A DNA stretch of 64,000 bases from the NCBI RefSeq assembly GCF_003335675.1, contig NZ_QPHL01000012.1:1-64000 (forward strand), in the 5' to 3' direction. Shown here in pieces: positions 57,367 through 64,000 of this stretch. The translations under genes were made by a program, and so were the position numbers. Within the stretch, counting starts at the first letter, position 1, and each line of letters starts with the position of its first letter. This DNA is from Winogradskyella sp. KYW1333 (lineage in GTDB: Bacteria; Bacteroidota; Bacteroidia; Flavobacteriales; Flavobacteriaceae). The notes below the pieces were generated by a model. The model did not search any database, had not been told where the DNA came from, and worked only from the letters and a program-made list of their open reading frames with translations.

Positions 57367-57659
57367 ATATATTCCTGAATGATTTCAATAAGTGAATTAG
57401 CGTCTTGTTCACCACTATGACGCCATTTCATTTCACCATTTTTATAAATAATAAGTGTGGGTAGACCTTTTACACGTAACGCCTCGGCTAGCTCTTTATT
57501 TTTATCTACATCTATTTTTATCACTTTAGCTTTATCACCAAGTGCAGCCGCCACATCTCTTAGGATAGGATGCATGGCTATGGATTCTTCATTCCATTCA
57601 GTGTAGAAGTCTAATAGAACCGGAATTTCCACATCTATTAATTCTCCAAATTTTGACAT
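57363..57659 (-). CDS. Thioredoxin-fold protein lacking the CxxC active site
   Basis: A 98-residue, single-domain thioredoxin. The fold markers are intact (VLLDFYTEW, KIDVDKNKELAEALRVKGLPTLIIYKNGE with the cis-Pro), but the WCGPC position reads WNEES, so both catalytic cysteines (positions 23 and 26) are replaced by Asn and Ser, and there are no cysteines elsewhere in the protein. It cannot act as a disulfide reductase. Possible roles are peptide or protein binding. It has a promoter at 57689-57696. Confidence 0.9.
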   Translation of the reverse strand: MSKFGELIDVEIPVLLDFYTEWNEESIAMHPILRDVAAALGDKAKVIKIDVDKNKELAEALRVKGLPTLIIYKNGEMKWRHSGEQDANSLIEIIQEYI

Positions 57660-57688
57660 AAGATATAATTTTAGTCAAACGAGTTATA

Positions 57689-57696
57689 CAAACCTA
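57689..57696 (-). promoter_or_regulatory. Promoter of the thioredoxin-like gene
   Basis: TAGGTTTG on the minus strand matches TAnnTTTG, with a leader of about 25 bases. It touches the palindrome at 57695-57724. Confidence 0.55.
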
Positions 57697-57724
57697 CATA
57701 AAATTCTTAAAGAATTTTTATGTA
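57695..57724. repeat. Imperfect palindrome upstream of the thioredoxin-like gene
   Basis: TACATAAAATTCTT and AAGAATTTTTATGTA are near-perfect complements, differing by one bulged base. It can form a long AT-rich hairpin or an operator. It lies between the metallophosphoesterase stop and the thioredoxin-like promoter. There is no T run after it, so it is a poor terminator. Confidence 0.5.
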
Positions 57725-57766
57725 TGTATTTTACGAGCTACAATAAAAATAAACAATTGTTTGCAA

Positions 57767-59011
57767 TTATGCCTCTTTTTGACCTTTTTTAAGCTCTATT
57801 ACAGTTATTTCTGGCCATATCCCAACACGTCCTGGAAAAGCCAAATATCCAAACCCTCGATTTACATTTATATATTGACCTAGTTCTTCATAAATACCTG
57901 CCCAATATTTATACCGCCATTTTACAGGACTCCACTTAAACCATCCTGGAATCTCAATTCCAAACTGCATACCATGTGTATGACCACTTAAGGTTAAATG
58001 ATAATGGTAGTCATCATTAATTACTTGTTCTTCCCAATGACTAGGATCGTGAGTAAGTAATATTTTAAAATCTTCTTTGCTTATATTACTTGATGCTTTT
58101 TTAAGGTCACCTGCTTTTTTAAATCCGCCCTTGCCCCAATTTTCAACACCAACAAGTGCTATTCGCTCACCTTCTTTTTCAATAAATCTATTTTCATTTA
58201 GCAATAAATCAAATCCAATTTCCTTTTGAATAACTTTTAAATTCTCTAGATTTTGCTTTTTCTCTTCACCAGAATCCCATCGCACATAATCACCATAATC
58301 GTGATTTCCTAAAATAGAATATAGTCCATCTTTTGCATTTAAATTTTTAAAGATGTCTATATATGGTTTCATTTCTTCTGCCTTATCATTTACCATATCT
58401 CCAGTAAACAATATGACGTCACTTTCTTGCTTATTGATTAAATCAATAGCATATTCTACCTTTTTAATGTTGTCGAAACTACCTGAATGTATATCACTGA
58501 TTTGGGTTAACCTATAACCATCAAATGCCTGTGGTAAATCTTCAAAATACAATGTGTATTTTAAAACTTTGAAATTATACTTCCCTTTATACATACCATA
58601 TAAAATTGATGCAAATGGTATAGCAGCCAATCCAAGTCCAATCTGACTAATGAAACTTCTTCGTGAAGGAAAGTGCTTAATTTGGTTTCCACTAGCACTG
58701 TCATCTTGCATAAAATAACTGTAGATCCCTTGTGGTACTCTAAACACATCTTCAGCAAACATCAATGTCATTAAAATAAGCTTTGGGACCACCAATGCAA
58801 TTAAAAAACCAACAGCCAATGCATTAGATTGAGAAAAACCGCTACTTCGATTAAAACCGTAAAACTGAAAAATAAAATTTCCGATTACTACCACAGTAAA
58901 AATCCAATAAATGGCATACCACCAATTACTTTTTGTAACTGTTTTTAATGATTGAAAAGCATAGTAATCAGCTATCCCAATAAGAGCTACAAAAATTATC
59001 CAACGAATCAT
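57767..59011 (-). CDS. Membrane-bound calcineurin-type metallophosphoesterase
   Basis: A 414-residue protein with three or four N-terminal membrane helices (about 1-20, 30-50, 65-90 and 120-145) and a C-terminal metallophosphoesterase domain (about 165-400). Metal-site motifs are intact: SDIHSGSFDN, FTGDMVNDK, LGNHDYG, LLTHDPSHW and LSGHTHGMQFG. The last helix begins RRSFISQIG, like a Tat signal, but lies inside the protein. Relatives (YkuE-like, UDP-sugar hydrolase-like) act on lipids or nucleotide-sugars; substrate unknown. Confidence 0.93.
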   Translation of the reverse strand: MIRWIIFVALIGIADYYAFQSLKTVTKSNWWYAIYWIFTVVVIGNFIFQFYGFNRSSGFSQSNALAVGFLIALVVPKLILMTLMFAEDVFRVPQGIYSYFMQDDSASGNQIKHFPSRRSFISQIGLGLAAIPFASILYGMYKGKYNFKVLKYTLYFEDLPQAFDGYRLTQISDIHSGSFDNIKKVEYAIDLINKQESDVILFTGDMVNDKAEEMKPYIDIFKNLNAKDGLYSILGNHDYGDYVRWDSGEEKKQNLENLKVIQKEIGFDLLLNENRFIEKEGERIALVGVENWGKGGFKKAGDLKKASSNISKEDFKILLTHDPSHWEEQVINDDYHYHLTLSGHTHGMQFGIEIPGWFKWSPVKWRYKYWAGIYEELGQYINVNRGFGYLAFPGRVGIWPEITVIELKKGQKEA

Positions 59012-59028
59012 AGTAAAAATTTAATTTT

Positions 59029-59036
59029 CAAAATTA
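59029..59036 (-). promoter_or_regulatory. Putative -7 element for the metallophosphoesterase
   Basis: TAATTTTG on the minus strand fits TAnnTTTG, 18 bases before the start, in the 30-bp gap after the GH2 gene. Confidence 0.45.
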
Positions 59037-59041
59037 AGCAT

Positions 59042-61540
59042 CTACTTTTTTTCTTGTCTTATGAAATTGTTAAAGCTTTTAATTTTAAGATCATCAATGG
59101 TTTGTATTTCTTTTAATCTTAAATCATCAGATAAAAAATATATCCACTTACATTGCCCAGGATACAAGTCGAAGAAGTTCTCATGGAACCAACCCTTATA
59201 TTTTGTAGACAAAAAGACATCTTTTTGATACGTGTCCGATGAAATAATAACTTTAATGCCATTATCCATTTTTACAAATTGGGAATTAAAATCATCCTGT
59301 CTTAGTTTTAATTCTTTTGGCTTTACAAAGAAAAAGTGCTCACCAAAAGTATCGAATCGAGCGTCAAAATAAATCTCATCTTTGGGAAAATTAATTTGTG
59401 ATAAAGGGAGTTGATACTTTATATCATTTGAATTACCTTTAACAGTTATTGGTTTGGAATCTTTCCATAATACGTTATTACTATAATCCTTTACAGATAC
59501 CCATAACAAATCTTCAATAGAATCTAAATTGTCATTAACCAAATACACATTCAGCGTATCATTTTCAATATGAGATGAAATAATTACATCTTCATACGCT
59601 TGTGCTATCTTGTATTGCATCGCTTTCCAATTTCCAAAGTAATCTATACTGCTCCATGATACTACTGGCCAACAGTCATTTAGTTGCCAATACAAAGTTC
59701 CCATATTGTAAGGTTTTGCCCTACGTTGCGCTTTTACTCCCATGGACATTCCTTTTGCTTGTAACAACTGACTCATATAGACATAATCCTCAGGGTTTTC
59801 CGGTACAGGAAAATCGCGCTTCATGTATTCCTCTATAAGTTGAAATCCTCTTGGGTGTTTTTGATGATTTAAAAATTCATATGAATCAATAGAAATAGAA
59901 TCGCTTTGATTAATATAATGAATAGCCTCCAAACTTGGAAATGACTGAAACCCAAACTCACTCATAAATCGTGGTACATTATCTTCTAAATGTTCAAATG
60001 GATATGCATCGTGCCATATCCACCAATCATGAGCGTCTCCTTCTGTTTTATATTTAGGGTTGCCTCGCCCATATTTTGGGGAAGATTCCCAATAATCTAT
60101 ATCCGAAAATTTTGATACAGAATTAGGTAAAATTGAATCAAAGACATTTAAATAATTGGTCCATATTTCATCTTTTTCGACTTCACTTCGACCTTCTTGC
60201 CAGCCCCAACGATGCCACGCTTCTGAATTTTCATTATTACCACACCACAGTGCTATTGATGCATAATTTCGTAAACGCTTCACTTGTTGTTCAGCTTCAA
60301 TTTTTACATTTTCCAAAAAGGCATCATCACCTGGATACATGGCACAAGCGAACATAAAATCTTGCCATACCAGAATACCTTTTTCGTCGCATTTTTCATA
60401 AAACAAATTATCTTCGTAAATACCTCCACCCCAAACACGGAGCATATTCATATTTGAGGTTACAACATCATTCAATAATTTCTCATAATTCGCTTTAGTA
60501 ACCTTATTCTGTAAACTATGTTGTGGAATATAATTAGCACCTTTGGCATAAACCGGTTGGCCGTTTACTTTAAAATAAAAAGACTGACCTATACTATCTT
60601 TTTCCGCAACTAATTTAATATCTCGAATACCATATTTAGTTGAAGAACTATCTAATACTTTATTACCATCTTTAACGACAACTTTGACTTTGTATAAATA
60701 AGGATCCCCTAAATTATGTGGCCACCATAGTTTAGGGTCTTTTATAATTACAGTTTCCTTTAAACGATTGACTTTCTTATTAACTTTTTTCTCTCTAATA
60801 ACAGAGTCATTTAAATAAATTAATACTTCATAGTTATTCTCTAGTTTTTGTTTTGATTTCAGAAACAAATCAAATTCAGCTACTGAATCATTTATTATAA
60901 CATTCTTTGAATACAGTTCATCAATTTTATAATCATTCCAACTTACTAGTTTAATAGGTTTCCAAATACCACAAGTGTTGAGAATTGGCCCCCAATCCCA
61001 ACCATACTGAAACTGAGCCTTTCTTGTAAATATACGATTACCTGCAGGCAACTCGTAAGATAATTTAGCCTTCTCAATATTTTCGTATTTAGAGGTAGAT
61101 TCAAATAGAATTCGTAATTCATTTTGCAGTTTTAAAAGCAATTTGACATCGATATTCCAAAATCTAAAGGAGTTGTTAGCTTTTAGAATTAAGCTATCAT
61201 TTAAATAGACACTTGCGTAAGTATCTAGACCCTCAAAATTAAGTGTAAAATGTTTTCTTTTAAGTGATTCTTCATCTAAACTAAAGGTTGTTTTATATTC
61301 CCAATCTTTTTCAGAAACCCATTGTACATTCTTCTCATTATCACCAATAAAAGGATCTTCAATGAGGTCATTATCTAACAAATCAGAAAAGACATTACCA
61401 GGTACTGTAGCGCCCAACCAAACCGAGTCCTTAACTTGTTTAAATTGCCAATTATTATTTAGCTCAATAGTTATGGGAACATCATGTTTTGGACCACAAC
61501 TATATACAATAACTATTAAAAATAAGAGACTATAACGCAT
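59042..61540 (-). CDS. Lipoprotein GH2 beta-mannosidase
   Basis: An 832-residue GH2 glycosidase that removes terminal beta-mannose. The N-terminus is a lipoprotein signal with lipobox Cys (VIVYSC, about 15). Sugar-binding, Ig-like and TIM-barrel domains follow in the usual order. The acid/base Glu is in WCGNNENSEAWHRWGW (E437) and the nucleophile in FMSEFGFQSF (E528). Other markers are RVWGGGIYEDNLFYEKCDE and WQLNDCWPVVSWSS. A neighbour in the GH20-CutC operon, it overlaps cutC by 11 bp. Confidence 0.93.
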   Translation of the reverse strand: MRYSLLFLIVIVYSCGPKHDVPITIELNNNWQFKQVKDSVWLGATVPGNVFSDLLDNDLIEDPFIGDNEKNVQWVSEKDWEYKTTFSLDEESLKRKHFTLNFEGLDTYASVYLNDSLILKANNSFRFWNIDVKLLLKLQNELRILFESTSKYENIEKAKLSYELPAGNRIFTRKAQFQYGWDWGPILNTCGIWKPIKLVSWNDYKIDELYSKNVIINDSVAEFDLFLKSKQKLENNYEVLIYLNDSVIREKKVNKKVNRLKETVIIKDPKLWWPHNLGDPYLYKVKVVVKDGNKVLDSSSTKYGIRDIKLVAEKDSIGQSFYFKVNGQPVYAKGANYIPQHSLQNKVTKANYEKLLNDVVTSNMNMLRVWGGGIYEDNLFYEKCDEKGILVWQDFMFACAMYPGDDAFLENVKIEAEQQVKRLRNYASIALWCGNNENSEAWHRWGWQEGRSEVEKDEIWTNYLNVFDSILPNSVSKFSDIDYWESSPKYGRGNPKYKTEGDAHDWWIWHDAYPFEHLEDNVPRFMSEFGFQSFPSLEAIHYINQSDSISIDSYEFLNHQKHPRGFQLIEEYMKRDFPVPENPEDYVYMSQLLQAKGMSMGVKAQRRAKPYNMGTLYWQLNDCWPVVSWSSIDYFGNWKAMQYKIAQAYEDVIISSHIENDTLNVYLVNDNLDSIEDLLWVSVKDYSNNVLWKDSKPITVKGNSNDIKYQLPLSQINFPKDEIYFDARFDTFGEHFFFVKPKELKLRQDDFNSQFVKMDNGIKVIISSDTYQKDVFLSTKYKGWFHENFFDLYPGQCKWIYFLSDDLRLKEIQTIDDLKIKSFNNFIRQEKK

Positions 61541-62219
61541 CTAAAATGTCTTTAATTTTTTTTACATCTGATACGGTTTGCTCTTTTGAAAACAAAGATG
61601 TTTTTATAGGAAGACCTATGGAAGCAGAAGCATGAATTTCTTTAAATCCTTCCATTTTAAATTGTTTTGCATTTGTAGCATTGATTCCACTTCCTGGCAT
61701 AATAATTATTCTGCCATTTGATATATTTTTCGTTTTTTTCAAAAGTTCTATACCTTCAGTAGCGGTCATTTTTTGCCCTGAGGATAAAACGCGTTCTACG
61801 CCTAAATCAATTAATTGTTCTAGTGACTCATAAGGATTCACAACCTCATCAAAAGCTCGGTGAAATGTAAATGTCATTGGTTTTGCCAATTCTAATAAAT
61901 CATTGGTCCTAACTACATCAATAGTTCCATTCTCGTTCAAAATCCCAGACACTATACCATTTACTCCTAATTTTTTACAGATTTCTATATCCTGTTTCAT
62001 GATTTCGAATTCAGCTTCTGAATACACAAAATTTCCAGATCGTGGGCGAATCAAAACATGAGTTGCTATGTCTAATTCTGTAATTACTTGTTTTATCACA
62101 CCATAGGATGGTGTTATACCACCGACTGCTAACTCTTGACATAACTCAATACGATGCGCGCCAGCATCTTGGGCGTTTATTGCCGATTGATATGAATTAG
62201 TACAAATTTCTAGTAGCAT
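61530..62219 (-). CDS. cutC: CutC family protein
   Basis: A 229-residue TIM-barrel protein of the CutC family (LEICTNSYQSAINAQDAGAHRIELC, VLIRPRSGNFVYSEAE, TFHRAFDEV, ERVLSSGQ, IIMPGSGINATNA). The family was linked to copper homeostasis, but that is disputed. Here it is embedded between a GH20 and a GH2 glycosidase gene, with a gap of one base to GH20 and an 11-bp overlap with GH2, which suggests a sugar-related role. Confidence 0.95.
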   Translation of the reverse strand: MLLEICTNSYQSAINAQDAGAHRIELCQELAVGGITPSYGVIKQVITELDIATHVLIRPRSGNFVYSEAEFEIMKQDIEICKKLGVNGIVSGILNENGTIDVVRTNDLLELAKPMTFTFHRAFDEVVNPYESLEQLIDLGVERVLSSGQKMTATEGIELLKKTKNISNGRIIIMPGSGINATNAKQFKMEGFKEIHASASIGLPIKTSLFSKEQTVSDVKKIKDILDAL

Positions 62220-62220
62220 T

Positions 62221-64000
62221 TTAGTTCACTATTATTTCGTCAATAAAAGTCCATGCTTTGTTTCCAGCTCCTTGTTTACCATCTGGTATTGTACCATAAT
62301 TTGGAACTATAAGCTTAATTATTTTTACTTTAATATTCAAGTCTTCAGGCGTGATAAAATTATAGTCAAAATTGGTGACTACTTCCTTGCGGTTATTAAT
62401 TGCTACTTTGTCTGTAACTTTTGTACCATCGTCCAAGGTGAATTCCAACATTATTTTCTTCGGCGCATAGATCCATTGCCCATTTCCATTATGGAACCGT
62501 GTCTTAATCGTATTAATTTCTTTTTCTTCAATTAAATGAATGGTTATCTCAATATCCTCTCCCCAAAATCCTAGCCATTCTTTATCGCCATAACGATTAT
62601 CACTACCTGAAATACCATTAATTAGTCCTTCCCAGCCACTACCTGAATACGCCTTATGAGGTTGTTTATCTATTTTTATATTAGAACCAACAGCCTTATG
62701 AAGATTGATGTTTTGTACAAATGTTTCGCCTAATTCTTCATCGTCATTAAAAACTTGGGCTTTTACAACTGTAGATTCTGAAATTGGAATTTTTTCTGAA
62801 TACATTGTAGAATTAGAGCTAGGTTCAGCACCATCTATTGTATATCTAATTGACTTTTTTTTGGACAGTGTTTTTAACTCATAAAAAGACTTGCCTTTTA
62901 CTGATATCATGTTACCTTCAATTTCATATAAGTGATTGGCATAATTTATATCTAAGAAGTCCAGTCTTTCTTGAAAATATTCCACTCTAGCCACAAAACT
63001 CTCATAATTTTTGCTCTTGGAATTAGACCAAAGTACTTCGCTCATTGCAAGTATCCGTGGAAATACCATATATTCAACTTGATCTTCGGTTGGCATATAT
63101 TCTGTCCAGATATTTCCTTGTGCTCCAAGGACAAATTTTGATTCCTCTACTGTTAAATCATCTGGAATGGGATTAAAACTATATACTTTTTCTAACGGTA
63201 AAAACCCACCAATAGATAGTGGTTCGTCATCATTTTCAGATTGATAATAATCAAAATAACAATGTGAAGTTGGTGTCATTACAACATTATGACCAGCCTT
63301 TGCTGCTTCAATTGCACCATTGGTTCCTCGCCATGACATTACCGTAGCATTTGGTGCCAAACCACCTTCTAATATTTCATCCCAACCAATAATTTGCCTT
63401 CCTTTTGAATTGAGATACTCCTCCACTCTGGTGATAAAATAATTTTGTAATTCGTGCTCATCTTTAAGCCCCTGATTCTTAATTCTAATCTGACACTTAT
63501 TACATAATTTCCATCTGGTTTTAGGAGCTTCATCACCACCAATGTGAATATATCTACTAGGAAATAACTCTAACACCTCATCCAATACATTTTCCAAAAA
63601 ATCAAAGGTTTCATCTTTTGTACAATAAATTTCTTCAAAAACACCCCATTTCTGAGCTACCTCCACTTGTTCACCTGTACATCCTAATTCTGGATAAGCA
63701 GCAATTGCTGCTTGACTATGGCCTGGCATTTCTATTTCAGGAATAATAGTCACAAATCGTTCTTGAGCATAGGCAACAATTTCTTTTACTTCTTCTTGGG
63801 TATAAAATCCTCCATATTTTTCACCATCAAATTGATGCGGTTGATCACTATAATGGCCGATTAAAGTTTGATCTCTGTATGCCGCAACTTCTTGTAATTC
63901 AGGATATTTTTTTATCTCAATTCGCCAACCCTGATCTTCAGTTAAATGCCAATGGAAGGTATTCATTTTAAGCATTGCTAAAGCATCAATATATTTCTTT
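62221..64000 (-). CDS. GH20 beta-N-acetylhexosaminidase, 5' end outside window
   Basis: Removes terminal GlcNAc or GalNAc. The frame is open at the right edge (codons before ATG 63975 read KKYIDALA), so the N-terminal carbohydrate-binding domain and start are missing. Seen are the catalytic TIM barrel (MNTFHWHLTEDQGWRIEIKK, GHSQAAIAAYPELG, the Asp-Glu pair in HIGGDEAPKTR, and VMSWRGTNGAIEAAKAGHNV), a chitobiase-type C-terminal domain (IRYTIDGAEPSSNSTMYSE), and a discoidin-like end (GSGWEGLINGISGSDNRYGD). Upstream of CutC and the beta-mannosidase, a pair suited to N-glycan core or similar hexosamine-mannose glycans. Confidence 0.95.
   Translation of the reverse strand, partial: KKYIDALAMLKMNTFHWHLTEDQGWRIEIKKYPELQEVAAYRDQTLIGHYSDQPHQFDGEKYGGFYTQEEVKEIVAYAQERFVTIIPEIEMPGHSQAAIAAYPELGCTGEQVEVAQKWGVFEEIYCTKDETFDFLENVLDEVLELFPSRYIHIGGDEAPKTRWKLCNKCQIRIKNQGLKDEHELQNYFITRVEEYLNSKGRQIIGWDEILEGGLAPNATVMSWRGTNGAIEAAKAGHNVVMTPTSHCYFDYYQSENDDEPLSIGGFLPLEKVYSFNPIPDDLTVEESKFVLGAQGNIWTEYMPTEDQVEYMVFPRILAMSEVLWSNSKSKNYESFVARVEYFQERLDFLDINYANHLYEIEGNMISVKGKSFYELKTLSKKKSIRYTIDGAEPSSNSTMYSEKIPISESTVVKAQVFNDDEELGETFVQNINLHKAVGSNIKIDKQPHKAYSGSGWEGLINGISGSDNRYGDKEWLGFWGEDIEITIHLIEEKEINTIKTRFHNGNGQWIYAPKKIMLEFTLDDGTKVTDKVAINNRKEVVTNFDYNFITPEDLNIKVKIIKLIVPNYGTIPDGKQGAGNKAWTFIDEIIVN

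Noticed and set aside
1-64000. CRISPR arrays, insertion sequences, prophage or integrase genes
   Set aside because: No spaced direct repeats, transposase, integrase or terminal inverted repeats were seen on either strand.

Overview
The window is chromosomal DNA of a marine-type member of the Flavobacteriaceae (Bacteroidota). This rests on the AT-rich composition, the SprA type IX secretion (T9SS) translocon, an alternative complex III / caa3-type oxidase block, Bacteroidota-type promoter elements (TAnnTTTG), weak or absent Shine-Dalgarno sequences, and proteins built like flavobacterial ones (choice-of-anchor L adhesin, MaeB-type malic enzyme, DUF2723, duplicated Nfu N-domain). The genus cannot be fixed by eye; Winogradskyella/Psychroserpens-like is a guess. 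No insertion sequence, prophage or CRISPR array was seen. The window is mostly conserved core genome with a few lineage-specific twists.

Layout. 1-2067 (-): 5' part of a large secreted CUB/PKD/choice-of-anchor L protein. 2286-4057 (+): Nfu-type Fe-S carrier and a small MscS channel. 4061-11936 (-): TsaB and, upstream of it, a tripartite ABC efflux operon with one ATPase, two MacB-type permeases, two HlyD-type adaptors and one TolC-like channel. 12051-17357 (-): haem/copper oxidase accessory block (CyoE, two subunit III proteins, subunit IV, a cysteine-free SCO-like protein, SCO, DUF420, an 80-residue CxxC protein). 17505-18241 (+): decayed metallo-beta-lactamase-fold hydrolase gene. 18242-22094 (-): RemB-like outer-membrane protein and two TonB proteins; all three carry a TonB-C-like domain. 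22158-35275 (-): VanZ-like protein, GcvH, SprA, RuvA, MaeB malic enzyme, QueG and RuvB.

35345-46964 (-) is a continuous respiratory operon: ActA-B-C-D-E-F (alternative complex III, quinol to cytochrome c) followed by oxidase subunits II and I. The subunit III/IV, haem O synthase and SCO copper-insertion genes needed to complete the oxidase lie in the separate 12-17 kb block. 47175-47555 (+) is a SPOR protein. 47609-52064 (-) is the rimP-nusA-infB translation/transcription operon, with a terminator-like hairpin between its promoter and rimP. 52215-57366 (+): universal stress protein, tRNA-Gln (on -), DUF2723 membrane glycosyltransferase-like protein and polysaccharide deacetylase. 57363-64000 (-): a thioredoxin-fold protein without its cysteines, a membrane metallophosphoesterase, and a glycan-degradation operon (GH20 hexosaminidase, CutC, GH2 beta-mannosidase).

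No stretch over 300 bases lacks a gene, except 17358-18241, which holds the pseudogene. Four genes appear to use GTG or TTG starts (cyoE, the VanZ-like gene, sprA, queG). The observations I would check first are the hairpin in the rimP-nusA-infB leader, the two thioredoxin-fold proteins stripped of cysteines, the three adjacent TonB-C-domain genes (one fused to an outer-membrane barrel), the helix-hairpin-helix tail on ActC, and CutC sandwiched between two glycosidases. I did not find a wholly novel multi-gene system that I can defend.
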